A stretch of DNA of 64,000 bases from Anaerotignum sp. (GTDB taxonomy: Bacteria > Bacillota > Clostridia > Lachnospirales > Anaerotignaceae), in assembly GCA_020024455.1 (NCBI GenBank), contig JAHHTU010000001.1:62001-126000 (forward strand), read 5' to 3'. Below are positions 7,722 through 16,262 of the stretch, piece after piece; the stretch's first letter is position 1; each line of letters opens with the position of its first letter. Position numbers and translations under genes: made by a program. The notes beneath the pieces are model-generated. The model saw nothing but the letters and a program-made list of their open reading frames with translations. It was not told the DNA's origin and ran no database searches.

Positions 7722-9269
7722 ATGGACAAAAAAACAACAGTGTTGATGGTATTAGATGGTTTCGGTATGAACGAAAGAACAGACGGAAACGCCATCAAAC
7801 AAGCGAAAACACCTGTTTTGGATAGCTTGGCAAAAAAATATCCTTGTGTCAAAGGATATGCCAGCGGTCGTGCGGTGGGTTTGCCGGACGGACAAATGGG
7901 CAATTCCGAAGTGGGGCATTTGAATATTGGGGCAGGTCGTATTGTATACCAAGAATTGACAAGAATTACAAAAGCGATTGAAGATGGTGATTTTTTTGAA
8001 AATCCTGCTTTGATGGAAGCTGTAAAACATTGTCAGAAAAACGGTTCTGCACTGCATTTATATGGATTGCTTTCCGATGGTGGTGTGCATAGCCACAACA
8101 CCCATTTGTATGCGTTGTTGCAGTTGGCAAAAAGAAACGGATTGGAAAACGTATTTGTGCATACATTTTTAGATGGCAGAGATACCCCGCCTTCTTCCGG
8201 TGTGGAATATGTGAAACAGTTGGAAGAAAAAATGAGAGAAATCGGTGTCGGTAAAATCGCAAGTGTGATTGGGCGTTACTATGTGATGGACAGAGATAAA
8301 CGTTGGGAACGTGTGCAACAAGCATATGATGCGATGGTGTCGGGCAAAGGTGAAACGGCAACAGATGCAGTGGGAGCTGTGCAACATTCTTATGAAAATG
8401 GCAAAACAGATGAGTTTGTATTGCCAACCGTTATCATAGACGAAAATCAGCAGCCCATAGGCAAAATCAATGACCATGATGCAGTGATTTTCTTCAATTT
8501 CCGCCCAGACCGTGCCAGAGAAATCACAAGAGCCATGTGTGATGCCGATTTTGATGGTTTTGCAAGGGAATATGTGGTACAAGATTTGAAATACATTTGT
8601 TTTACGGAATATGACCCTACCATTCCCAATAAAACCGTTGCATTTTTACCACAACGTTTGGATAACACATTGGGAGAATATATTTCCGGTTTGGGATTGA
8701 AACAATTACGCACTGCCGAAACAGAAAAATATGCACACGTGACATTTTTCTTTAATGGTGGCGTGGAAGAACCAAATCCAAACGAAGATAGATGGCTGGT
8801 GCCTTCTCCGCAGGTGGCAACGTATGATATGCAGCCGGAAATGAGTGCTGTGGAAGTGACAGACGGTTTGGTGAAAGCATTGCTTTCCAAGGAGTATGAC
8901 TTGATTATTGTCAATTATGCAAACCCTGACATGGTCGGACATACGGGCGTTTTGGAAGCGGCAGAAAAAGCCATTGAAACCGTAGACACCTGCATTGGCA
9001 GAGTGATGGAGGCGTTACTTGCTGTCAATGGACAGATGTTCATTTGTGCAGACCATGGTAATAGCGACCAGATGATTGATTATCAAACCGGTGAACCGTT
9101 TACTGCACACACCACAAACCCTGTGCCGTTTATGCTGATTAACTACACAGATGGTGTCGGTTTGAAAGATGGCGGAAAACTGGCAGATATTGCTCCCACA
9201 TTGTTGGAAATGATGCATATTCCAAAACCTGTGGAAATGACAGGTGAAAGTTTACTGATAGGAAAATAA
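7722..9269 (+). CDS. gpmI: 2,3-bisphosphoglycerate-independent phosphoglycerate mutase
   Basis: 515 residues, typical for the metal-dependent mutase of the alkaline phosphatase superfamily. The metal site Asp in VLDGFG, the phosphoserine motif GNSEVGHLNIGAGR, HTFLDGRDTPP, GRYYVMDRDKRW, and the second metal cluster (NYANPDMVGHTG, CADHGNSDQM) are intact. It converts 3-phosphoglycerate to 2-phosphoglycerate using Mn2+. It begins 29 bases after tpiA with an AGAGGTG site and is followed by eno in the same operon. Confidence 0.98.
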   Translation: MDKKTTVLMVLDGFGMNERTDGNAIKQAKTPVLDSLAKKYPCVKGYASGRAVGLPDGQMGNSEVGHLNIGAGRIVYQELTRITKAIEDGDFFENPALMEAVKHCQKNGSALHLYGLLSDGGVHSHNTHLYALLQLAKRNGLENVFVHTFLDGRDTPPSSGVEYVKQLEEKMREIGVGKIASVIGRYYVMDRDKRWERVQQAYDAMVSGKGETATDAVGAVQHSYENGKTDEFVLPTVIIDENQQPIGKINDHDAVIFFNFRPDRAREITRAMCDADFDGFAREYVVQDLKYICFTEYDPTIPNKTVAFLPQRLDNTLGEYISGLGLKQLRTAETEKYAHVTFFFNGGVEEPNPNEDRWLVPSPQVATYDMQPEMSAVEVTDGLVKALLSKEYDLIIVNYANPDMVGHTGVLEAAEKAIETVDTCIGRVMEALLAVNGQMFICADHGNSDQMIDYQTGEPFTAHTTNPVPFMLINYTDGVGLKDGGKLADIAPTLLEMMHIPKPVEMTGESLLIGK

Positions 9270-9316
9270 TGAAAATTATTTATATAACATTGCATTAATA
9301 AGGAGGCTTTTTGATT

Positions 9317-10633
9317 ATGAAAGGTTTTTATGAAATTACAGATGTATACGCAAGAGAGATTTTGGATTCCAGAGGCAATCCCACTGTGGAAGTAGAAGTT
9401 GTGGTAGACGGCGATGTGGTTGGTCGTGCAGCAGTACCAAGCGGTGCTTCTACCGGTGCATTTGAAGCGGTGGAATTGCGTGACGGTGACAAAGCAAGAT
9501 ACAACGGAACCGGTGTGGAACAGGCTGTAAACAATGTCAATGATGTGATTGCAGAAGAAATCATTGGTATGAATGCATTAGACCAAGTGGCTGTGGACGA
9601 AGCGATGATTGCATTAGACGGCACACCAAACAAAGCAAAATTGGGTGCAAATGCCATTTTGGGTGTTTCCATGGCAGTGGCAAAAGCAGCGGCAGAAGCG
9701 TTGCATATGTCCTTGTATCAATATTTGGGCGGATTTAATGCAAAAACAATGCCTGTGCCTATGATGAATATTATGAATGGTGGCAAACACGCAGACAACA
9801 CCGTTGACGTACAGGAATTTATGATTATGCCTGTGGGTGCAACTTCTTTCAAAGAAGCATTGCGTATGTGTGCAGAAATTTATCATATGTTGAAAAAAGT
9901 GTTGAAAAACAAAGGATTATCCACAGCAGTGGGTGACGAAGGCGGTTTTGCACCTGACTTGCCAACAGCTGACGCAGTGATTGATTTAATCCAAGAAGCA
10001 GTACAGGCAACCGGTTACAAATGGGGCGAAGATATCAAAATCGCATTAGACCCTGCCATGACAGAATTGTATGACGAAGCAGACGGCAAATATCATTTCC
10101 CCGGCGAAAGCAAAATGGCAGGCAAAGAAATTGTCAGAACTTCCGAAGAAATGGTAGAATTTTGGAAAGCTTTGGTTGCAAAATACCCTATCATTTCCAT
10201 CGAAGACGGTTTGGCAGAAGAAGACTGGGCAGGCTGGCAGTTATTGACAAAAGAATTGGGTGACAAAGTACAGCTGGTAGGCGATGACTTGTTTGTAACC
10301 AACACAGAAAGATTGCAAAAAGGTATTGATTTGAAAGCAGCCAATGCAATTTTGATTAAAGTAAACCAGATTGGTACATTGACAGAAACATTCAATGCCA
10401 TTCAGCTGGCAAACAGAAACAAAATGACAGCTGTGGTATCTCACAGAAGTGGGGAAACAGAAGACGCAACCATCGCTGACATCGTGGTTGCTGTGAATGC
10501 AGGGCAAATCAAAACAGGTGCACCTGCAAGAACAGACCGTGTGGCAAAATACAACCAGTTGTTAAGAATTGAAGAAGAATTGGAAGATGTTGCACAATAT
10601 TTGGGTGCAAACGCATTCTTTAACTTGAAATAA
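9317..10633 (+). CDS. eno: Enolase
   Basis: 438 residues with ILDSRGNPTVEVEV at the N terminus, the acid/base residues in DEGGFAPD, the metal ligands in SIEDGLAEEDW and LVGDDLFVTN, catalytic Lys in ILIKVNQIGT, and SHRSGETED. It dehydrates 2-phosphoglycerate to phosphoenolpyruvate and is the last gene of the glycolytic operon. ATG 9317 lies ten bases from AAGGAGG; the TTG at 9311 would be too close. A strong terminator follows. Confidence 0.98.
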   Translation: MKGFYEITDVYAREILDSRGNPTVEVEVVVDGDVVGRAAVPSGASTGAFEAVELRDGDKARYNGTGVEQAVNNVNDVIAEEIIGMNALDQVAVDEAMIALDGTPNKAKLGANAILGVSMAVAKAAAEALHMSLYQYLGGFNAKTMPVPMMNIMNGGKHADNTVDVQEFMIMPVGATSFKEALRMCAEIYHMLKKVLKNKGLSTAVGDEGGFAPDLPTADAVIDLIQEAVQATGYKWGEDIKIALDPAMTELYDEADGKYHFPGESKMAGKEIVRTSEEMVEFWKALVAKYPIISIEDGLAEEDWAGWQLLTKELGDKVQLVGDDLFVTNTERLQKGIDLKAANAILIKVNQIGTLTETFNAIQLANRNKMTAVVSHRSGETEDATIADIVVAVNAGQIKTGAPARTDRVAKYNQLLRIEEELEDVAQYLGANAFFNLK

Positions 10634-10640
10634 TGTGAAA

Positions 10641-10672
10641 AAATGATACTGAGCAATCAGTATCATTTTTTT
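10641..10672 (+). terminator. Terminator of the glycolytic operon
   Basis: A perfect 12-bp stem (AAATGATACTGA / TCAGTATCATTT) with GCAA loop, followed by a T run, just after the eno stop. Confidence 0.92.
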
Positions 10673-10731
10673 GTCAAAAATTACGTTTTCTTGATTTTAT
10701 CTTGTTTTTTGATGATTTGCATTTCTAACCT

Positions 10732-10762
10732 GTATAAGCATTTGTTTGTTGGCAACATTATA
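10732..10762 (+). promoter_or_regulatory. Possible forespore (sigma-F/G) promoter of spoIVB
   Basis: GTATA (10732-10736) and GGCAACATTA (10751-10760), the latter fitting the sigma-F -10 pattern GGnrAnAnTw, lie upstream of spoIVB; the spacer is 14 bases, one or two short. CATTATA (10756-10762) read as a sigma-G -10 gives a 19-base spacer. spoIVB is a forespore gene in Bacillus, so the site is plausible but not proven. Confidence 0.35.
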
Positions 10763-10805
10763 TAAAGAAAAAAATTGCAAACAAATCGCTGGGAGTGGAT
10801 ATGTG

Positions 10806-12083
10806 ATGATAGAGAAAGTCAAGAAAAAGATAGGCATAGGCATTGGCATTTTGCTTGTGCTGGTGATGGGGTGGTGTGCTGTACGTTTTCTGTTGCCCAA
10901 TCAGTTGACATTGGTGGAGGGCAAAACAGCATATTATGATGTGAAATTGCCTGTTTCTGTGAAATCTGAGGATAGTGTGCGTGTGTTGGGGGTGACAGCC
11001 AAACCAACCGCAGATAATTTACATTTGGATTTGGGAACATCGGTGACAGCACAAGGGATTGAACAAGGCAACACAAAAGTGACGTTTTATTTGTTTGATA
11101 AAGTGCCGGTGAAAACCGTAGATGCCAATGTGTTGCCGGATATTGAGCTAATTCCGAGTGGCAGAACCGTAGGCGTACAGTTGGACACAAAAGGATTATT
11201 GGTCTTGGGGACAGGATTTGTGGAAGATGCAAACGGTAAAAAAACAGAACCTTGCAAAGGTATCCTGAAAACAGGGGATTTGATACAAAAAGTCAATGGA
11301 AAAGAAATGAAAAATAAAGAAATTTTTTTGCAAGTGGTGGGAGAAAACAAGCAAGAGTCTGTTGTGGTGGAGTATGTACGAGATGGGAAAACAAATATTG
11401 CACAAATTGAGCCTGTGTATAGCCCCGCAGACCAGGCATATAAATTGGGGGTTTGGGTGCGTGACAGTATCCAAGGGATTGGAACGGTCACATTTTTTGA
11501 TGAAGAAACCAACCGATTTGGTGCATTGGGACATGGGATTTATGATGTGGATACAGGCGGTTTGATGTCTTTGAAGCAAGGGCATATCACATCTGCACAG
11601 TTGACAGATATTGTCAAAGGAAAAAAGGGAATCCCCGGAGAGTTGGGAGGATTTATTTCCGCAAATGAGGTGTTGGGAGATATTACAAAGAATACGGAAA
11701 TCGGGATTTTCGGAAATGCACAGACGGCAACATTTACAGGGGACAGTTATCCGATTGGGGTACGGGCGGAAGTGGAAGAAAACAAAGCGATTATTTTATC
11801 CAATATTGCAGGAGATACCGTGATACCATATGAAATTGAGATTGAGCAGGTCAATCACTTTGCAAAAGACAGTAACAAAGGTATGGTCATTCATGTGACA
11901 GACAAAAGTCTGTTGGCACAAACGGGTGGTATCGTCCAAGGAATGAGTGGCTCGCCCATTATACAAAACAATAAAATCATTGGTGCAGTAACACACGTTT
12001 TTGTACAGGACCCAACCAGAGGATATGGCATTTTTATTGAGGATATGTTGCAAGAAGAGCGAAATATCAATGAAACAAGCTAA
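10806..12083 (+). CDS. spoIVB: SpoIVB signalling serine peptidase
   Basis: 425 residues. An N-terminal membrane anchor (IGIGIGILLVLVMGWCAV) is followed by a PDZ domain (about 115-215) and the S55 peptidase domain with FGALGHGIYDVDTGG (His243) and GMSGSPIIQNNKIIGAVTHV (Ser383), the catalytic pair of this family. In Bacillus SpoIVB is secreted from the forespore and cleaves SpoIVFA, starting sigma-K activation. The start at ATG 10806 follows GGGAGTGG; the frame is open from 10746. It is followed by spo0A, the arrangement conserved across spore-forming Firmicutes. Confidence 0.95.
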   Translation: MIEKVKKKIGIGIGILLVLVMGWCAVRFLLPNQLTLVEGKTAYYDVKLPVSVKSEDSVRVLGVTAKPTADNLHLDLGTSVTAQGIEQGNTKVTFYLFDKVPVKTVDANVLPDIELIPSGRTVGVQLDTKGLLVLGTGFVEDANGKKTEPCKGILKTGDLIQKVNGKEMKNKEIFLQVVGENKQESVVVEYVRDGKTNIAQIEPVYSPADQAYKLGVWVRDSIQGIGTVTFFDEETNRFGALGHGIYDVDTGGLMSLKQGHITSAQLTDIVKGKKGIPGELGGFISANEVLGDITKNTEIGIFGNAQTATFTGDSYPIGVRAEVEENKAIILSNIAGDTVIPYEIEIEQVNHFAKDSNKGMVIHVTDKSLLAQTGGIVQGMSGSPIIQNNKIIGAVTHVFVQDPTRGYGIFIEDMLQEERNINETS

Positions 12084-12426
12084 AATAAAGCAATTTGTTT
12101 CGTCAAAAGAAAATGAAAATAGTGTCATGAAAATTACACGATTTTTCATTTTTTTCAACAAAAAAAGACGTTTTTTATATAATAGATAAAAAATCCTGAA
12201 AAAAAGACAAGCAAATTTAATGCCACATGGTATAAAATAGTATGAAAAGCAGAATTTTGCGACCAAAAAGACAAATGTCCATTCTTTTTGCCATAGAGGA
12301 GTAAAAATATGCATTTTAGCAATGGGCGGTAGTACAATCTGTTATAAAAGTTTATAATAAAAACCATAGGCGATATTAGCATATTTTGTGGAAGCCAAAA
12401 CGGAAGCAAAATGGGGGTAATGTTTT
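12084..12426 (+). other. AT-rich spoIVB-spo0A intergenic region
   Basis: This 343-base stretch holds a weak hairpin with T run (ATGAAAA / TTTTCAT, 12127-12155) that may end spoIVB transcription, a TATAAT at 12178-12183 without a good -35, a second TATAAT at 12353-12358, a TTCGTCAAA (12099-12107) one base away from the Spo0A-box consensus, and a seven-codon open frame with a good ribosome site at 12309-12332. None is strong enough to be annotated as a separate element. Confidence 0.4.
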
Positions 12427-13275
12427 ATGAACAACAATGGTAAAATTCGTGTGATAATTGCTGACAGAGATATGCTTTATTTGCAAAAACTAAAAATTTG
12501 TCTGGAAAGAAAAGGCGATATGGTTGTTGTGGGTATGGCAGATAATGGTCAAACAGCTTTTGCAATGATTGAGGAAGCGAGACCGGACGTCGTATTGCTA
12601 GATGCAATATTGGGCGAAAAAGATGGTGTTTGGGTGTTGGAGAATATAAAGAGTAAACATTTGGATTGTGTTAGTATTATGATTTCTGCGATTGACAGTG
12701 ACAGTGTTGTAAGACGAGCCATCACAAGTGGTGCAGATTACTACATGGCAAAGCCGATACAAGGTGAACTGTTATTGGAACGCATACACCAGCTGACAGA
12801 ACAAAATGCATCTTATCCAAAAGTGCATCGCAATATGCCACCATTGACAGAACAGACGCAGTTTGAATATGGACAAGTATCTTTTTTGGAAGCAGAAGTT
12901 TCTTCGATATTAAGCCGTATGGGAATTCCTGCAAGTATCAAGGGATATCATTTTATCCGAAAAGCAGTGATGATGGTTGTGGAAGACAGAGAAGCAATCG
13001 TAGGCATTACAAAGGGGTTATACCCAGATATTGCAAAGATATATCATACAACAGCAAGTAAAGTAGAACGTGCCATTCGTCATGCCATTGAAAGTGCATG
13101 GAAAAAGAATGGAAGACAAATCTATTTCGAGTTGTCTGGATATTGGATGATGGAAAAACCGACGAATGGACAATTTATTGCCATTGTAGCAGAACATTTT
13201 CGTATAGAAAATGGGAAAAGGCAACAAAATGAAACATTAGAGCATTATGGACAAAAGGTACTCGCATATTTATAA
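12427..13275 (+). CDS. spo0A: Sporulation master regulator Spo0A
   Basis: 282 residues. The receiver domain (about 5-125) has phospho-acceptor Asp59 (VVLLDAILGEKDG) and the conserved Lys in MAKPI. The C-terminal Spo0A effector domain is unmistakable: IPASIKGYHFIRKAV, GLYPDIAKIYHTTASKVERAIRHAIESAW, which binds 0A boxes (TGTCGAA). Phosphorylated Spo0A commits the cell to sporulation. Oddity: the acidic pocket that is usually ADD in Spo0A reads ADR here (residues 12-14), and the switch Thr is Ser (MISA). A terminator follows. Confidence 0.96.
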   Translation: MNNNGKIRVIIADRDMLYLQKLKICLERKGDMVVVGMADNGQTAFAMIEEARPDVVLLDAILGEKDGVWVLENIKSKHLDCVSIMISAIDSDSVVRRAITSGADYYMAKPIQGELLLERIHQLTEQNASYPKVHRNMPPLTEQTQFEYGQVSFLEAEVSSILSRMGIPASIKGYHFIRKAVMMVVEDREAIVGITKGLYPDIAKIYHTTASKVERAIRHAIESAWKKNGRQIYFELSGYWMMEKPTNGQFIAIVAEHFRIENGKRQQNETLEHYGQKVLAYL

Positions 13276-13375
13276 GTGATAGAGTGAAAAATAATTTTTG
13301 GAAAATGTTGATATAATTTCGGAATCATAATATTCCACAAAATAGTAGTATGCCTAAATGAAACTTTGTTTCAAG

Positions 13376-13409
13376 AAAAACCGAGGTTGTGAGGACTTCG
13401 GTTTTTTTT
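13376..13409 (+). terminator. Terminator of spo0A
   Basis: Stem AACCGAGGT / ACTTCGGTT (one G-U) with a TGTGAGG loop followed by eight T residues. Confidence 0.8.
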
Positions 13410-13614
13410 ATGCACAAAGACACAATATTTGGAGGTTTTCGTAAAAAACCCTTTTGTTTGATGAGAATATCGTGTATTTGTGAACAAAATTATCAAAAAG
13501 AAAAGGCGTCATTGCCAAAAGAGAAAAAACAATGGAAATATTGAATAAAAATAAAGACATATCATAAAAAATTATCGCCGAAACGCTATTTTTCATATGG
13601 TATTTTCAAAAAGA

Positions 13615-13643
13615 TTGCAAAATAAAATAGGGATTTGTATAAT
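13615..13643 (+). promoter_or_regulatory. Promoter of the glutamine synthetase gene
   Basis: TTGCAA (13615-13620) and TATAAT (13638-13643) with a 17-base spacer, 60 bases upstream of the start codon. Confidence 0.78.
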
Positions 13644-13702
13644 GAAATTATCTTTTTTCAAAAATATGAATCTAATTGTGCAAATTAAGAGAGGACGGGC
13701 GT

Positions 13703-15811
13703 ATGAATAAAAAAATATCCATTCCTGAAATTTTTGGTATGAATGTATTTGATGATGCAATGATGCGGGAACATCTGCCAAAATATGTATATGAAGAGTT
13801 GAAGAACACCATTGAAAGAGGGGAAACATTGAATTCCTCTATTGCGGATATTATTGCAAATGCCATGAAAGATTGGGCGATTGAAAGAGGTGCAACCCAT
13901 TACACACATTGGTTCCAGCCAATGACAGGGATTACTGCGGAAAAACATGACTCCTTTTTAGCACCTCCCACACATGGCAAAGCAATTATGGAATTTTCCG
14001 GCAAAGAATTGATTAAAGGCGAATCTGACGCCTCCTCTTTTCCTTCCGGTGGTTTGCGTGCAACATTTGAGGCAAGAGGCTATACAGCTTGGGACTGTAC
14101 TTCTCCTGCATTTTTGAGGGAAGATGCCGGCGGTGTGACATTATATATTCCTACGGCATTTTGTTCTTATACAGGGGAAGCTTTGGATAAAAAAACACCA
14201 TTGTTGCGTTCCATGGAGGCAGTTGGTACACAAGCGATGCGTATTTTGCGTTTGTTTGGCAATACCACAGCAAAAAAAATCAATGTTTTTTGTGGTGCGG
14301 AACAAGAGTATTTTCTGATTGACAGAGAATTGTATAAACAAAGAAAAGATTTGATATTTGCAGGCAGAACACTTTTTGGGGCAGCGCCACCAAAAGGACA
14401 GGAATTAGATGACCATTATTTTGGGAGTATCAAAGAGAGAGTGGCTTGTTTTATGCATGAGTTGAATGTGGAATTGTGGAAATTGGGCGTTTCCGCAAAA
14501 ACACAACATAATGAAGTCGCTCCTGCACAGCATGAATTGGCACCCATTTATGCAGATGCCAACAGAGCAACAGACCACAACCAGTTGATTATGGAAGCCA
14601 TGAAAAGAATTGCAAGCCATCATGGTTTGGCTTGTTTGTTGCATGAAAAGCCATTTCAGGGCGTGAATGGCAGCGGAAAACATAACAACTGGTCTTTGAG
14701 TACAGATGACGGACAAAATTTATTAGACCCAGGGAAAACACCGCATGAAAATGCACAATTTTTGATATTTTTGACGGCAATCATCAAAGGGGTTGATGAT
14801 TATGCGGATATTTTGCGTTTGGCAGCGGCAAATCCCGGAAATGACCATAGATTGGGGGCACAGGAAGCACCCCCTGCCATCATTTCCATATTCTTGGGTG
14901 ACCAGCTTTTGGATATTTTTGACCAAATCGAACACGGGGAAGCAACCAGCAGCAAACAAGGCGGTCGTATGCGTGTCGGTGTCAATACATTACCGGATTT
15001 GAAAAGAGATGCAACAGACAGAAACAGAACATCACCTTTTGCATTTACAGGCAATAAATTTGAATTTCGTATGCCGCCATCTTCCGGCTCTATTTCCGGA
15101 CCGAATTTTGTGTTGAATACCATTGTGGCTGACGTGTTGGAGCAATTTGCAGACCACTTGGAAAAAGCGGAGGATTTCCATACAGCAGTACATGATTTAA
15201 TCAGAGATACCTATATCGCACATAAAAGAATTTTGTTCGATGGAAACGGATATTCCGAAGAATGGGTGCAGGAGGCAGAACGCAGAGGATTGGCAAATAT
15301 TCAAAACACCGTAGATGCCATTCCTGCATTGGTGACAGAAAAATCCATTCGTTTGTTTGAACGTCATCGTGTGTTGAGCAGATTGGAGTTGCAATCCAGA
15401 GCGGAAATCAATTATGAAGCATATATCAAACAAATCAATATCGAAGCAAAAACCATGATAGATATTGCATCAAAACAAATTCGCCCTGCTGTTATCCAAT
15501 ATGCAGGTGAAGTGGCACAAAGTTTGGCTGCGTTGCAAGCAGTGGGTATGGATACTTCCGTAGAAGAAGAATTGTTGCAGGAAATCAATGAAAATATTGC
15601 ATTGTTCCATAAAGGATTACGCTATCTGGAAGAAGTAACAGAACAAGCACATTTGTTAAAAGGCAGTAGCCGTTCACAAGCAGTGTTTTATCGGGATTAT
15701 GTGTTTGCGGCAATGGAACAGTTGCGTAAACCTGCGGACAAATTGGAAATGTTGGTAGATGAAAAAGTATGGCCATTCCCGACATATGGCGAATTGTTGT
15801 ATAATATTTGA
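13703..15811 (+). CDS. glnN: Type III glutamine synthetase
   Basis: 702 residues, far longer than type I (~470) and the normal size of GSIII. Characteristic stretches include KHDSFLAP, FPSGGLRATFEARGYTAW, EVAPAQHELAPIY, EKPFQGVNGSGKHNNWSL (glutamate/ATP site) and the GSIII C-terminal helical extension. It makes glutamine from glutamate, ammonia and ATP as a dodecamer in the cytoplasm. ATG 13703 is preceded by GAGAGGA. It is monocistronic, with its own promoter and terminator. GSIII is common in Bacteroidetes, cyanobacteria and Clostridia. Confidence 0.95.
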   Translation: MNKKISIPEIFGMNVFDDAMMREHLPKYVYEELKNTIERGETLNSSIADIIANAMKDWAIERGATHYTHWFQPMTGITAEKHDSFLAPPTHGKAIMEFSGKELIKGESDASSFPSGGLRATFEARGYTAWDCTSPAFLREDAGGVTLYIPTAFCSYTGEALDKKTPLLRSMEAVGTQAMRILRLFGNTTAKKINVFCGAEQEYFLIDRELYKQRKDLIFAGRTLFGAAPPKGQELDDHYFGSIKERVACFMHELNVELWKLGVSAKTQHNEVAPAQHELAPIYADANRATDHNQLIMEAMKRIASHHGLACLLHEKPFQGVNGSGKHNNWSLSTDDGQNLLDPGKTPHENAQFLIFLTAIIKGVDDYADILRLAAANPGNDHRLGAQEAPPAIISIFLGDQLLDIFDQIEHGEATSSKQGGRMRVGVNTLPDLKRDATDRNRTSPFAFTGNKFEFRMPPSSGSISGPNFVLNTIVADVLEQFADHLEKAEDFHTAVHDLIRDTYIAHKRILFDGNGYSEEWVQEAERRGLANIQNTVDAIPALVTEKSIRLFERHRVLSRLELQSRAEINYEAYIKQINIEAKTMIDIASKQIRPAVIQYAGEVAQSLAALQAVGMDTSVEEELLQEINENIALFHKGLRYLEEVTEQAHLLKGSSRSQAVFYRDYVFAAMEQLRKPADKLEMLVDEKVWPFPTYGELLYNI

Positions 15812-15833
15812 TTGTTGTATGACAACATGATAA

Positions 15834-15871
15834 AAAATCACTCTTTTGATATTAAAAGAGTGATTTTTTAT
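15834..15871 (+). terminator. Terminator of glutamine synthetase
   Basis: Perfect stem AAATCACTCTTTT / AAAAGAGTGATTT with GATATT loop followed by T residues. Confidence 0.9.
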
Positions 15872-16070
15872 TTGAAAAAACCGAAAATATGCAATTTTAC
15901 AAAGGTTTGATATGTCAGACAATCAGCAAATAATACAAACAAACTAGGAATTGAAACGAAAAAATATAAAAAATTTACAAAGAAAATATACAAAATATCG
16001 CACTTGTCTTTCAACTGTGTGCATGAATAGTGCTTTCTTCCAAATAATATAGAAAAAAACAGAAAATTCC

Positions 16071-16099
16071 TTGCAAAAACAGAAAAAGTGTGCTATTAT
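16071..16099 (+). promoter_or_regulatory. Promoter of the oxidoreductase operon
   Basis: TTGCAA (16071-16076) and TATTAT (16094-16099) with a 17-base spacer. It implies a leader of about 155 bases before the ATPase gene. Confidence 0.68.
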
Positions 16100-16217
16100 G
16101 TATACACAAAACAAAAACAAATCATTCAAAATGCATAAAACATTTTTTGAAACATATGATGTTTTGTGCAGTATTTCTTTGTTTTTTTATCATTTATGAA
16201 ATACAACCAAAAATCAC

Positions 16218-16246
16218 TTCGACAATTCTATATGCAGTATGTCGAA
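16218..16246 (+). promoter_or_regulatory. Convergent Spo0A-box-like pair
   Basis: TTCGACA (16218-16224) and TGTCGAA (16240-16246) are exact copies, in opposite orientation, of the 0A-box core. They lie downstream of the promoter and three bases before the ribosome binding site GGGAGGTG (16249-16256), a position suited to repression. The same bases could also pair as a 7-bp RNA stem next to the ribosome site. Confidence 0.4.
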
Positions 16247-16262
16247 AAGGGAGGTGCAACAT

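Larger units (their letters stand above)
13276..13702 (+). other. spo0A-glutamine synthetase intergenic region
   Basis: 427 bases, strongly AT-rich. It contains the spo0A terminator and the glutamine synthetase promoter, annotated separately. Between them (about 13410-13614) I see no coding frame with a ribosome site and no recognisable riboswitch. Confidence 0.6.
15812..16262 (+). other. glnN-vor intergenic region
   Basis: 451 bases holding the glnN terminator, a strong promoter at 16071-16099, and a pair of convergent Spo0A-box-like heptamers at 16218-16246 (each annotated separately). A loose inverted repeat AAAACAT / ATGTTTT lies at about 16138-16165. No gene is apparent. Confidence 0.6.

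Noticed and set aside
12309..12332. Seven-codon upstream ORF (MHFSNGR) before spo0A with a good ribosome site
   Set aside because: Too short to separate from chance in an AT-rich region; no attenuator follows it.
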